This document shows, piece by piece, positions 13,203-22,769 of a stretch of 64,000 bases of DNA. How positions within the stretch are numbered: the first letter of the stretch is position 1; each line of letters begins with the position of its first letter. The DNA is taken from positions 21,070,757 through 21,134,756 of the forward strand of contig OX243828.1 in assembly GCA_945859605.1 (NCBI GenBank), read 5' to 3'. The notes beneath the pieces are model-generated. The model saw only the letters and a list, made by a program, of their open reading frames with translations. It was not told the origin of the DNA and made no database searches. This DNA comes from Lumbricus rubellus (lineage: Eukaryota; Annelida; Clitellata; Crassiclitellata; Lumbricidae). The translations under genes and the position numbers were made by a program.

Positions 13203-14347
13203 GGCATCGATGAATTCATGTACATATTCGTGTATGCATGCACACAGGGCTTTTTTAAAGTGCAGTTGTACACAAAATGTGCAGCTCTAAATGGATTTGT
13301 GCAGTTGTAAAAGCATTTCCGTACAGTTAAAACTAGCAAAAAATGGCCATTGTCCTCCGATTGGAGTAATTTATCATGGAGGATGGGAAGGAACAGAAAG
13401 AGTTGTACATATCTAAAAATCCCTTAAAACAGCCCTGCATGCACATGTAGAGATGTAAATATGAATGAGCGCATGCGTTAGTATGTCCGCCTATTTGTAC
13501 TGAAAAATCATAATCATAATTACGACAATTTAAATACGCCGCATATTTGCATGCATACATACATTTGAGAGGATCTGAAAATGCGCTGTATAAAAGATTT
13601 TCCTGACATTCCTTGACACGTTGCGTTGCGTTATTAGGTCTGCTTCCGTTGTGGGGCATTCTCTTCGAGAAGATGCTCTTCACCGAAACACGGCATCTTC
13701 AGATTCCACTTCGTCCAATGCTCTTCATCTTCTGCCTGATGTCGCTCTCCCTCATCTCCGGGTACCTTCTCCACCGCCGCTTCCCCCGCGCCTACTTCCG
13801 ATTCTGGCTGCTTCTGCCTTCCTTCACCCTACTCACCGTCCTTCTCGTCCTACTCTTCGAAATCTACTCGGCCTACTACCTCTTCGAGCTGATCCACACC
13901 AGGGACCTCGTCCTCATTGTGGGTCTGGTCGTGGCCGGTTACACCTCGGGGGCCCTGGTCGCATACCTGGCCCGGCGATCGCACACCCGCGCCCTCATCG
14001 TCTGCATCGAAACGGGCGTCCGGACCACCCACGTCGTCGGTCACGTGCTGATGACGTCACTTCCGGAACCGGACAGCGACTTTGCGCATGCGCCGGCGAC
14101 GCTCTACGCCGTTCTGTGTCTGATTCCGGCCGTTGCTATGGCGACCGTCTACCGTATAGTCTACAAGTACCGCCTGAGCGTGTACGCGGAGACGGAGTGT
14201 AAGATGATGGAGGACGGAGGTATGGCCGATGACCTTGAGGAGCTGTGTCCAAGGTCAGCGTCTGCGTCGTTGTCTTCGTCGGCTGCTGCTGCTGCGGCTG
14301 AGGATGCGGCAGCATCTTCACCCAGTGAAACGACAACGGCCATTTGA
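281..14347 (+). CDS. SLC10 family transporter, SLC10A3/SLC10A5-like (3 exons)
   Basis: Predicted multi-pass membrane protein of about 689 aa, joined from 281-1468, 8934-9105 and 13638-14347; splice phases (0, then 1) give one continuous frame. The start is the ATG at 281 because it opens a signal-peptide-like stretch (MAGFLLSLAFISASGSG). Residues ~20-340 form a long, probably extracellular, region with N-glycosylation-type sites (NIT, NCS, NVS); the transporter core follows from ~346. Family landmarks: hydrophobic helix near NLVGIGGQVDW (~365), GDLTLSILLAT in exon 2 (compare GDMNLSIVMTT of NTCP), AAFGLLPLW across the exon 2/3 junction, and CIETGVRTTHVV (~576-587) matching the SLETG motif. SLC10 members move bile acids or sulfated steroids with sodium, while SLC10A3/5 are orphans; the long N-terminus favours the orphan type. 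Introns are filled with repeats. Family call is firm, paralogue uncertain. Confidence 0.88.
1659..1765 (+). mobile_element. Left end of a hAT-like element (decayed)
   Basis: TAGGACTGCTATTCGATTAA followed by AATCG-rich sequence parallels the left end of the complete element at 49969-50936 (TAGGGCTGTTGTTCGATTAA). No matching right end was found; the satellite array starts just after it. Confidence 0.5.
1775..3960 (+). repeat. ~204-bp satellite array with 612-bp higher-order repeat
   Basis: About 10 to 11 tandem monomers of roughly 204 bp, each with landmarks ACGATTTTTTGGCGGCGCTC, CGTCCATCGTTCGAATTACA, CAGACTTTGCGCGGCCACAA and ATTTCTGAGCTGCTC. Landmarks recur near 1780, 1980, 2187, 2392, 2591, 2803, 3005, 3203, 3406, 3612 and 3817. 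Blocks 2081-2692 and 2693-3304 are nearly identical at an offset of exactly 612 bp, so three monomers were amplified as one unit. The last monomers decay near 3960. It lies in intron 1 of the SLC10-like gene. Short open frames inside are repeat artefacts. Confidence 0.9.
4270..4570. other. CpG-rich island inside SLC10 intron 1
   Basis: A GC- and CpG-rich patch in an AT-rich intron, with many ACGACG/CGTCG words and a GCCATCTT (YY1-like, reverse of AAGATGGC) at about 4492-4499. It could be an internal promoter or the relic of one. No convincing exon was found on either strand. Confidence 0.3.
4778..4872 (+). repeat. (CAGA)n / (GACA)n microsatellite
   Basis: Tetranucleotide tract of CAGA units with a few interruptions. 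It generates Cys/Val/Leu-rich reverse-strand open frames that are not genes. Confidence 0.95.
5200..5840. repeat. Decayed interspersed repeat fragments
   Basis: Two copies of a CCTCCTTTATCCAGGCTTGG-like phrase (near 5325 and 5575) belong to a family seen again near 7640, 8270, 60740 and 62070. A reverse-oriented LINE/SINE tail (ATATGGCGCCTCTTCAAGAA) lies near 5788. The rest of 5000-6000 shows nothing codable. Confidence 0.5.
6226..6606 (-). pseudogene. Non-LTR retrotransposon reverse transcriptase, C-terminal fragment
   Basis: The reverse strand reads YGSETWTMRKEDIKKIEAFE, then WTWRRMEKISWTEHRTNEEV and IGHILRGDSLVKAVIEGKM. The pattern Y-G-x-E-T-W ... W-x-W-R-R-M ... S-W-T-E-H-R-T-N ... K-R-T-R-G-R-P-R is typical of the region after the polymerase domain in many LINE ORF2 proteins. 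There is no polymerase domain upstream (higher coordinates), so this is a 5'-truncated dead copy, inside intron 1 of the SLC10-like gene. Confidence 0.75.
7280..7350 (-). repeat. SINE/LINE 3'-tail fragment
   Basis: CATTTATATAGCGCCCCTTC followed by ACTCAGAGGCGCTC is the reverse of the tail module found on the full SINE copies in this window. Confidence 0.55.
7560..8310. repeat. Several copies of a decayed interspersed repeat
   Basis: Blocks near 7575-7700, 7985-8075 and 8210-8300 share phrases such as ATAAAGGAGGAGGGCGTCGC and TCCGCTGTGCTAGCGACATC with the blocks near 60740 and 62070. The class is not determined. 6650-7550 shows only AT-rich sequence. Confidence 0.45.
8704..8882 (+). repeat. 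Short copy of an ACCCGGCCACGCGTTGCTGT-type repeat
   Basis: It starts ACTAGCGTACCCGGCCACGC, has a pyrimidine-rich middle (8758-8838), and ends ACGCAGTTACATTTTTATTT next to ATATAG. Both ends match the longer copy at 9173-13166. The element class is not established. Confidence 0.6.
8934..9105 (+). CDS. SLC10-like gene, exon 2
   Basis: 172-nt exon between ...tttttggttag and G|gtcagt. It encodes residues 397-453 plus one base, starting FGLTLVELLHPSDLVILGSL and ending TVNNFAAF. The core CTPTDGVSCLL...GDLTLSI aligns with the GCSPGG...SN...GD..LSI segment of the family. The next line of the frame stays open past the donor, but family similarity resumes only in exon 3. Copies of one interspersed repeat lie on both sides. 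Confidence 0.85.
10540..11835 (+). repeat. Nested repeat with GTACCCGGCGTTGCCCGGG start
   Basis: It begins TACTAGAAGGGGTACCCGGC and ends CAGACACACA...TTTATTATTATAGATT. Its middle has two GGTGGGGGAGATTCGC phrases (11540s and 11670s). Start and end style resemble the ACCCGGCCACGC family. It sits wholly within the hAT-like element. Class not determined. Confidence 0.55.
10590..11300 (+). repeat. C-rich minisatellite (CCACCCCA-type)
   Basis: About 700 bp composed of CCACC, CCCCA and CACCCC words, almost without G on the + strand. Long Pro/Thr/His-rich frames run through it in several phases; simultaneous openness of all frames shows they are low-complexity artefacts. Confidence 0.9.
13157..13197. 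repeat. (TA)n microsatellite
   Basis: Alternating TA tract at the right edge of the interrupted repeat. Confidence 0.95.
13245..13437 (+). mobile_element. hAT-type MITE, family A, copy 1
   Basis: 193 bp starting CAGGGCTTTTTTAA and ending TTAAAACAGCCCTG, with a perfect 8-bp target duplication CATGCACA (13237-13244 and 13438-13445). Other copies: 45018-45212, 54749-54942 and 60350-60542. The inside has GTGCAGTTGTACACAAAATG. It lies in intron 2 of the SLC10-like gene. Confidence 0.88.
13638..14347 (+). CDS. SLC10-like gene, exon 3 (terminal)
   Basis: The acceptor is ...cgttattag|GT at 13637/13638; the split Gly codon joins AAF-G-LLPLW. It encodes the remaining helices: PMLFIFCLMSLSLISGYLL, FWLLLPSFTLLTVLLVLLF, LVLIVGLVVAGYTSGALVAY, the ETG motif and TLYAVLCLIPAVAMATVY. 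A cytosolic tail with runs of Ser and Ala ends at TGA 14345-14347. The exon is GC-rich against an AT-rich background. Confidence 0.88.
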
Positions 14348-14439
14348 CCAAAACGGTTGCTATGGAGACGAATATGACGATTTCCATCATAACAATGATA
14401 ATGTCATTAATATAAATATTTTATCGTCAGTGATATTTA

Positions 14440-14631
14440 TGACGATGATGACGACGACGACGGCGACGACGAAGATAATGATGATAATGATTATGATGAT
14501 TATGATGATGATGATGACAATAGCCATGAGGAAGTGGACGACGATAATGTCGACGTCGACGACTATGATGATGATAATAATAATAACAATAGCAATAATA
14601 ACAATGATGATGATGACGATGACGATGACGA

Positions 14632-14708
<77 letters not shown>

Positions 14709-15045
14709 GTAACAACAACAGAGTAAGTATTCATGACAACGTGTTGTCAACGCAAAGCAACGCGCAATGAAGAAACGTTGTCTCGTTGTTCAATCGTTGC
14801 AATGATCAGTTGAAATATTCTATCAATCAATCAATTAATCAGTCAGTCAATCAATCAGTCAGTCATTCAATCAGTCATTCATTCAATCAATCAATCAGTT
14901 AGTCAATCAATCAGTCAGTCATTCAATCAATTAGTCAGTCAGTCAGTCAATCAATTAGTCAGTCAGTCAGTCAGTCATTCAATCAATCAGTCAGTCAATC
15001 AATCAATCAATAAATCAGTCATTCAATCAATTAATCACAATCAGT
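14440..15045 (+). repeat. GAT-type and (AATC/AGTC)n microsatellites
   Basis: Two simple-repeat blocks just after the SLC10 stop: an ATGATG/ACGACG tract at about 14440-14710 and an AATCAATCAGTC tract at about 14820-15045. Poly-Asp, poly-His and poly-Ile frames here are artefacts. An AATAAA at 15009-15014 is the only nearby polyadenylation-like signal but lies inside the simple repeat. Confidence 0.9.
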
Positions 15046-16007
15046 CCGTTTTATTGTTGACTTATCAAGACAAAACATTTCAATGCGAGGCAGCAAGATT
15101 GACAGCAAGAGCAGTCCCAGAAATGTTCCAAGACCCCTTTAACTATGGTATAGCCTATAGGGCTACGGACAGATTCCATGAGCCTGAAGAAATTCGGGGC
15201 CCGTGAGCATGCAGAGCAGTTAGGCCTGCTGTCCTTTGGCCTGGGTGTAGAATTTAAAAAATCAAATTTAAAATTTAAAAATGGATACGATCGTGCGATA
15301 TTGTATTTGGCCTGTATAGTGTATAATTATAGGGCCAACAACACAATTAGGCCTATTATTGTTATTGAGGTTTTTATATAGCGCATCTTCAGGGTTATCG
15401 CAAGTCGCTGGGTCTTTGCAAGTGCCCTCTGCCAAACTTCTGTGGTCCTGGAAGTATGGCCTATTTATTATAGCCAGGGCGTCGAAACTCAACAGTAAAC
15501 AGCACTTACATGTAGCGTACAATTGAGTCAGTTCGCTGTCAATGACTGCTAAGGCATCGCTCTTCTGTCTCTGTGTGTCTATCTGTGTGTCTGTCTGTCT
15601 TTCTGCCAACCTATAACTCACTGTGTCTTCCTGTGTCTCTGCCTTTGTTTCTTACTGCAATAGCGTCGACTTAATTCCATAGACAATAATTATTATGATT
15701 AGAGGAAGTGGATCGAGCACTTGCTATTAACGGCGATTCGTAAATTATATCTAGCTGAAACTGAAAGCATTTTAAGGGTGTGTAAGTGCAGTAGAAGATT
15801 GTACGTAAATAAAGTGACTGTTATAGTGACATCTTGTGGCCATCAGCTGAAAGCAGACCAACTATTCCGAGATTACAGACTCGGTCTTCCTCACATTCTT
15901 TCGTTCTGTTCTTTTCTTTCTTGCTTGCTTTTCTCCGTCGCTTCTTCTTTCTATCCTTCCCTCAGGATGACTGTGTATAATATGTGCGTGTCTTGTGTGT
16001 GTGTGTG

Positions 16008-16233
16008 GGGGGGCGGTGGTGTAGTGGTGGCGTCGTTGCCTTGAAGCCGGAAGGTTCGAGGTTCGAATCCACCTCGCCGCGTAAGGACCTTGGGCAAGTC
16101 CTTCACTCACAATTGCTCAGCGCTTCGGCGTGAAACTCCGATGCAGTGTTCGCTCTGCATTCGGGAGGGCCTCTGAGTAGTGAGAGCTTAAAGGGGCGCT
16201 ATAACAAGTGCTCATACAAACAAACAAACAAAA
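16008..16233 (+). mobile_element. tRNA-derived SINE, full copy (+)
   Basis: The head GGGCGGTGGTGTAGTGGTGG (box A-like) and GGTTCGAATCC (box B) form an RNA polymerase III promoter. The body has GACCTTGGGCAAGTCC and CGGCGTGAAACTCCGATGCA, then GGGGCGCTATAACAAGTGC and a (CAAA)n tail. Reverse copies occur at 21966, 28700, 32035, 32713, 39399 and 59361, with a rearranged one at 46853. Confidence 0.85.
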
Positions 16234-16257
16234 TGTATATGCAAACGTATCTAGATC

Positions 16258-19200
16258 TATTAGTCGGGCTGCGTTAAAATAATTGCAATGTACTACCCGG
16301 AAAAAATTGGCAACAAGCTGGAAATAACAAATAATTAAAGATAAGATAATAATATATCCGAAAAATGGTCCCCAGCCCCTGAGATCTGAAGGGAATTTAT
16401 TTTATTAGAGAAGTTTGACGGCATAAAATCATAAGCTATTTCAGCGTTGTATCGGTTTCACAGTAAGGCGATATCTTAATCTCGAAGCCGGGTTGCATTT
16501 AAAAGAACTGCAATGTACTGACCAAAACAAATTTTCAACAGCCTGGAAATAAAAATTAATTAAAGATATAATAATAATGTATCTTAAAAATGGTCCCTGG
16601 TCACTCAACTCTCACTGTGGGTTATTTTATAAAGAGAAAATGTATGGAATGAAACTAGGCTAGCGCGCCAGATTGTGAGCCAAAAAGTCAGCTGTTGCCG
16701 AAAATATCATTGTAAACAACGGAATAAAACATTATAATATTTTGACAATTAGAAATGCTTTATTATTCGTTTTAATGTATAATTCAAATCGACAGTCTAC
16801 CGGAAGACAAGCCATCTTTTAGAAAGAAATTAGAGATTATTGTACCGAATTGTACCGAATCAGCAGCCTGTTGTTTTGCCGGTTCCGTACGCAATCGCTT
16901 GTATCTGCATTATAAGAAGCTGCGTGTGCAATTTTCGTGGGAGTTTAGACCATTCATAGACGAACTAAAACTGATTAATAAAATACAGCCGAGTACTGTA
17001 CTATTTTAATTTTCTCGATTTCGTTGTGTATTTTGTTAATATGGTATATAAGCTTAGGCCTTATAGTTTCTTATATCCTTGCATTTATAGGTCTAAACAT
17101 TCTGAATCTTTGATTTTGTGGCAAAATGCATTGCAGTCTTGAATGTGAATACAGTTATCTCTGCAGAGCTCTTGTGACAATAGTTTTGTTGCAATTACTC
17201 ACAAAATAATCAGCAGAATAGGCTTATTATCACCCCATTTAAACAAAGTCACAGAAAAACAAATCTAACATAAGAAAGGGGCATTTACTTGATATTTTAA
17301 AATAATTGTTTTTCTTACAGGCTATTCATTTTTATTTATATGTATTCTTATCTATATTCCTAAAAAATTGAATAATTAAATTTAGAGATATTATACAGAG
17401 TGAACAGAACCATTAACATTCTTCTGACAGTCATGTGCAGAATTCATACTCGGACTTCTCTGCTTCTCCACCGACCAATTCTGAGCCATATGACACCCGC
17501 CTCGACATCTGCTCCACTCCACCACATCACCAGGTTACAAGAATCAAGCAATTCTGAATGTAGCGTTGTAACTTTTGTCTAAACATCTACCACCCCAACA
17601 TTTGTAAACAAACAAAACTGCACCAAAAGGCTATTAATACCACACTTAAAATACAAGAAAATAGCAGGCAAGTCTAATATATCACTGTAAAGGCCTTCTT
17701 CGCAGGTATACAGTTTGACCAAGGTGGCAGTTCTTTAGAATGATAGGTGTAAAATATAAAAATGTACACAGTCAAAAATCAAAATAGCACCAGTATAACT
17801 ACAAATTGTTAAATAACAAGTATATACTAATAGGTGACAGATCATGCATGTTGTCAACCCTGTTATTTATGTGTGACCGGACCAAGAAACTCCTGTTAAT
17901 TACACCATGTATGGCACCATTCGACCAGCCTTTGAGGCTCGGAGATGTAGAAGTTATCACTTTACATTGATCACTGAATGTGGTCTGTCAGATGGGAGTT
18001 GATGTTCTGAAAACAGTTCTTAGAAATTTGGAAGATTGGGTGTATACTCTTGGTGATTATGATGAAATTGGTAGGTTTAAGGCTCGTGATGAATAAACTA
18101 TGGAGACCTTTGCCAGTACCTCCTCATGGTGGTCTCGAGTTGTGCAGTTGGCTGTTGTCTAGCTGCAGAGCAAAGAATGGAAGCATGATATCTGTCCTTG
18201 ACACCGCAGCAGTATCAGTGTTTACGACATTGGCTGAGTGTAATGTAAAATCAAGAATTTCTCAGTGCCAACAAAAGCCAAGTCAGAGAGACCAGCTTAT
18301 TCACCAGCAATATGTCAAATCAAGTCCCAATAGCCAAACTGCCCTGTTTGTTCCGATGCCAGGTCAAAATCCAGGGAGGTCAAGCCAAGGAGACCGCATG
18401 GTGCTGGAGTGGTAATCAGTGATGATGCAGTGTCACTCTGTTACTGAGCAAACTGATCATTTTGCAGATGCCATAATATCAACGGGAACAAATATGTTGG
18501 TTGCAGGCAGCAATGTATATTTTGGCAGTCTTCTGAACAGGAGCCTGTTCAGCTGCAGAACCTGCCAAAATAGCTGTCTGAGATATAGGTATGAAGCAGC
18601 ACAAGTGTGAACCACTATTGCATCCCAGGTCATGTATTCGCCAGCAGACCAAGGAACCAGTATGGCACTGCCGGGTCGTTTGCCATCGGTCCGCATGAGA
18701 TTCGTTGGCTCTTTTCTGCTTGGTATATCCGCACTTTGAAGCGAATGGCTAATTATGTCATTAATGGCATGATGTTGGATGGAACGTCCCTCTGATTGCC
18801 TACAAACCACCCTATAGTGACCATATGAGACAACGTCTCCGCATCAACACATGTGAGGAAGACCGAGGTCAAGGATCAACCAAAGTCCAACTAGCACTGT
18901 CTCAGTGTCTCATTGTTCATGCAGAGCACAAGAAGTGTATGGGAAGGCAGTTAGCCAATCTCCCAACTGAGAAAAACTGGCAGCAGCCAGTCTTGACCGA
19001 TCAAAACGATTGGTAATAGAGGCCAAAATTGACATTTTGTCCGGGGGTCCCTATACTAAAGGCCTGTCCCATGCACGGCTTTGCACGCTGTTTAGCTGGC
19101 AGAGGATCTATGATGCCGGGAAGAGTGTCATGTTGTGCCACTATCACCTCCTCATTGTACCGTAAGCATCTGGGACAGTGGTGCATTTGGTCAAAATGGC

Positions 19201-19978
19201 AGACTGAAGTTCCAAAGTGGAAGACACTCGTCTCAAACCCAGATTTCGAAATGGGGGAGTGAAGCTTGTATCCATTAATGCTTGTTCAAACTGAAGTTAA
19301 GGATGCATTCAAGCCCTTCCCTTAATATGTCATCCATTTGTCCAAGCATAGGCCTAATTATGGTATTATTGTTACTATTATTATAATTATTAGTATAGAA
19401 ATAAATTAGCTGCTTTCAAATTACACAACCGATAGTTTATCTGTGACCGCATTTTCGGCAGATCTCAGGAGAGTAGGGGCCTACAGCAAATGTCGCGCGA
19501 GACATTAAGATGACTAGTCCAAAGATGTTTGCTGTATTCCCAGGTAGGCCTATCGGCGAACATGCGCTGCCGCAGTCATGGCCTACACTACTATTCAGCT
19601 CGTTAAAAACACTGACTAGCGTGATTTTTACCTAAAATATTATGTGGATAATTTACTTTCAATCTATATATATAAAACATTTTATGGGAAAACAGATTAT
19701 TGTCAATTTTTCAGGGGCATCAGGGCTCCGCAACCTGACTTGTTTATCAATAAGTGATTGGGACGGTAATAGTAAAACAAAAATGTCCGAGGTACAGCGC
19801 TGAAATAGCATTGCGATTTTATGCCTTCAAATTTCTCTAATAAAATAAATTCCCTTCAGATTTGAGAGGCTGGGGATCATTTTCTAGTATTATAATTATC
19901 TGATCTTTAATTTTATTCTATTTCCAGCTTGTTGCCAATTTTTTCCGGGTCGAAAGCTTCCGCAGCCCGACTACTATG
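16258..19978. mobile_element. Inverted-repeat-bounded block, ~3.7 kb
   Basis: The left end TAGTCGGGCTGCG (about 16260) is matched in reverse by CGCAGCCCGACTA (about 19975). Inverted similarity continues inward for roughly 190 bp (CCGGAAAAAATTGGCAACAAG near 16300 against CTTGTTGCCAATTTTTTCCG near 19930). A CTAT flanks both ends, too short to prove a target duplication. A second direct copy of the terminal sequence lies at about 16488-16620. The middle contains the decayed retroelement protein below. Confidence 0.55.
18200..19030 (-). pseudogene. Decayed retroelement protein fragment
   Basis: The reverse strand contains ASFSQLGDWLTAFPYTSCAL, then SEGRSIQHHAINDIISHSLQ, DGKRPGSAILVPWSAGEY and WDAIVVHTCAASY. 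The order LxxxxSxxxGDWLxxxP ... S-x-G-R-x-x-x-H-x-A-x-N-D ... DGKRPDG-like ... PW ... WD-x-T is a recurrent C-terminal region of LINE-type reverse transcriptase proteins in invertebrates. Stops and frameshifts break it, so it is dead. 17000-18000 shows no codable signal. Confidence 0.6.
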
Positions 19979-21618
19979 TATATCGTCCGCATAAATCAGA
20001 AGCGCGCGCTTTGCAGCTGTCGTCTGCTTCCGGAAGACGAGAGGGAGGAGGGACGCAACTCACGCAAGTAATCTTTAATTAAAAGACGTCGTATAATAGT
20101 CAAAGATGGCGTAAACAGAACAACGAATAATATAAGAAGAAGACTTAGAAGTGACATTAAAGAGACTTTGCTGCACCTGTGAACGGAACTAGCGAGAGAT
20201 TTCATCAAAGTACACAAGCAGTTGATCTGCCTTGAAGGTATAACAATAATGTCTTTCTTTGCGTGTTCCTTTGTTTGTCTGCCTCTTTCTTTATGCTTGC
20301 GTAGGCGTACGTTCGTATTTGTATGCTTGCCTGGGCTAATTGTGTCTTTAAGGGTGCTTCTGTGTGCTTGTGTGTGCTCGTATGTGCACTTTTCATATGC
20401 ATTATGCACGTACGTGAATGTCCCTAGGCCTGCTTAACACCAATAAATAGTAGGCTAGCTTTGGGTAAAATAGATGCTTGATGGGTGACTTTAGTTAATT
20501 AATTTTGTAAGGGTAAAGAAGCGTATTTGTAGGTGGGCTTATAAGGGGGGGGGGGGGGGGCGCGAGTCCGCGAAAGGTACGAGTCACAACAGGGGTGGAG
20601 GGGTTAAAAGGCATAATCATGTTGAAGTGCCCTTTCCCTGATCTTCTTTATTGTGTAGAGGTTTTCGCCTAAATCCCTCCAAATGTGTGTGTGTGACAAG
20701 GACACAGCCATCATCAACTCATCCCTCGAAAATTCAAGAGAAAGGACCTTAAACCAGGGCCTCATTCAGGCTAGTAGGCTTACGGGTCCGTCAAATGCTT
20801 CAATGCCATTACGGTCCCTCTGACAATCCACCGGCCCACCACGCATATATTTACAAATGTCGGCCCCTCAAAAACTGTGGACTTGGGTACTGCCGCACAC
20901 TTAGTATCCACCCAACGTGGGCCGGGAACTCTACACTCCGATATGATTCTTATCTTGGTGCTTAGTAACTCAAGACTAGAACTTTGTTTCAGACAAAAAC
21001 AAGTCTACCATGTTGCCCTCATATTATTATTCATTCATAAATTCATTCGTTCAATAACAACAGGTTAGCCTATATAACAACAACAAAATAATAACTGAAT
21101 ATTAATCGCTCTGATGCCAGTGTCCAACACAAATTGCATTAGAGTTGAAGGTGCCTTCGGCTCAATTCTTTTAGACAGAATTCATTGTTTTGAGACAAAG
21201 ACAAGCAAGTAGTTGGTACTCCATAAAAGACAATAGACTTAGAGACGAGATCAAACGACACCAAAAGACCAATCGAGATTTTACACCAGTTCATTTCAAA
21301 TCAGACCACTGCTTACGAACCAAACATTTGCTTTAAAAACTGAAACACGACCCGAATTGCAGTACTGCGTCGCTTCACTTTCAAAACAAACGGAAAAAAC
21401 AAAATCCCTCTTAACTATAATTATTCACAAAATCTGGAAAAGTCACGTCAAACATACAGTTCATTCGGATAAATTCATCGTTCGATCAGAAATAATACAA
21501 CAAAACTCCGGTTCGGATGCTCTTACGAAAGCGTGCCGCAACCCGGGTTATCTGTTCAATTCATTACATCAGCAGTCCGGAGAGGCCAAGTTCAGACTGT
21601 CTATAAAGGACTTATTAT

Positions 21619-21842
21619 GTGCACCGTTCTTATATCCTGCACCGTTCTTATATCCTGCACCGTTCTTATATCCTGCACCGTTCTTATATCATGCACCGTT
21701 CTTATATCCTGCACCGTTCTTATATCCTGCACCGTTCTTATATCCTGCACCGTTCTTATATCGTGCACCGTTCTTATATCCTGTGCACCGTTCTTATATC
21801 CTGCCCCGTTCTTACATCCTGCACCGTTCTTACATCCTGGTT
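21619..21842 (+). repeat. 18-bp minisatellite
   Basis: About twelve copies of GCACCGTTCTTATATCCT; because 18 is a multiple of three, all frames stay open and give repeats such as PAPFLY. The last three copies diverge. Not coding as far as can be seen. Confidence 0.92.
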
Positions 21843-21965
21843 CGTTCATTTCGACATCTTCAGCGACAAGATGGCTTTCTCTCGTAGTTCGAGTTCTTCA
21901 TCTTGAACGTTCGACCGTGATTGAGGAGTGCGTGACGCCAGTTCCTGAAATGACACACAACTGTT

Positions 21966-22191
21966 ATGTACGTAAGTGCACTTGCTACAGCGCCCCTTCA
22001 AGATTGCTACTCAGAAGCGCTCCTGACTACAGTGTGGACACTGAATCGGAGTTTCATGCCAAAACGCTGAGAAACTGCGAGTGAAGGACTTGCCTAAGAT
22101 CCCTACGAGGCGAGGCAGCTTGAGGTGGATTCGAACCTGCAATGCTACGGCTGCAAGGCAACGAACATACTCAAAACACCACCATGCCCCA
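21966..22191 (-). mobile_element. tRNA-derived SINE, reverse copy
   Basis: Reverse of the SINE at 16008, with diverged box B and body; the head is at the high-coordinate end (CACCACCATGCCCC). Confidence 0.75.
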
Positions 22192-22482
22192 CATCATCAA
22201 TTAATATCAATAGTCTTTGAGTGATCTGCAGCAGCTGGTTTGTTTCAACAAAAAAAAGACCAAATTATCCTTAGGGCTGACAACCTAATGAGGAAATTGT
22301 TTCTAACTAAAATGCTTTATCTTATTTAAATGTCATACCATATAAACCAAAGTGCAGCATAAATTATTGCTGGTCATTAAAAGAACATAATTTTTAACAA
22401 TTTACATTGGATTTTGGACTTAGGATTTTGTGCTATTTTAAAACATTCGACATTGATTTGATATAGAAATTATGTACGTTTG

Positions 22483-22488
22483 TTTATT
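22483..22488 (-). terminator. Candidate polyadenylation signal for SRRM1
   Basis: AATAAA on the - strand about 85 nt after the SRRM1 stop codon. Confidence 0.55.
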
Positions 22489-22571
22489 ATATCATGTCTG
22501 TACACCAAAATGCGGATAGCAAATGGTCTATTCAAGAATATTCGTATCTTATCTTTATCGATATAACGTAA

Positions 22572-22769
22572 TTAGTTAACCAGAGGACTAACATCGTCCT
22601 GTGTTTCGTGGTCTGTGTTGCTGTCGTCGTCGTCATCGTCCTCATTTTCGTCCTCCTGGCTCCTCTTGTTGTGCTTATGCTTCTTATGCTTCTTGTGTTT
22701 CTTCCGCTTCTTCTTCTTCTCCTTCTTCTTCTTCTTCTGCTTCTTGCTGCTCACCTCGACCTCTGAACC
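22572..22769 (-). CDS. SRRM1: SRRM1 exon 13 (terminal, basic tail)
   Basis: 198 nt including TAA. Encodes GSEVEVSSKKQKKKKKEKKK, then RKKHKKHKKHKHNKRSQ and an acidic end DVSPLVN. The Lys/His run matches the human SRRM1 tail. Confidence 0.92.
   Translation of the reverse strand, partial: GSEVEVSSKKQKKKKKEKKKKRKKHKKHKKHKHNKRSQEDENEDDDDDDSNTDHETQDDVSPLVN

Larger units (their letters stand above)
14348..22571. other. Intergenic region between SLC10-like gene and SRRM1
   Basis: Two convergent genes end on either side. Apart from the listed repeats, the stretches 15050-16000, 19990-21600 and 22200-22480 show AT-rich sequence, a poly-G tract (20548-20565) and no exon I can support. Confidence 0.6.

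Noticed and set aside
14387..14770. Poly-Asp, poly-His, poly-Ile and poly-Met frames
   Set aside because: They are translations of a GAT/GAC microsatellite after the SLC10 stop codon.
16020..16085. tRNA-like head with box A and box B
   Set aside because: It is the 5' end of a dispersed SINE with body and (CAAA)n tail, and it recurs in reverse at other sites; it is not a functional tRNA gene.
21357..22084. Two overlapping 176-183-aa frames
   Set aside because: Most of their length is the 18-bp minisatellite; the flanks have no recognisable domain.
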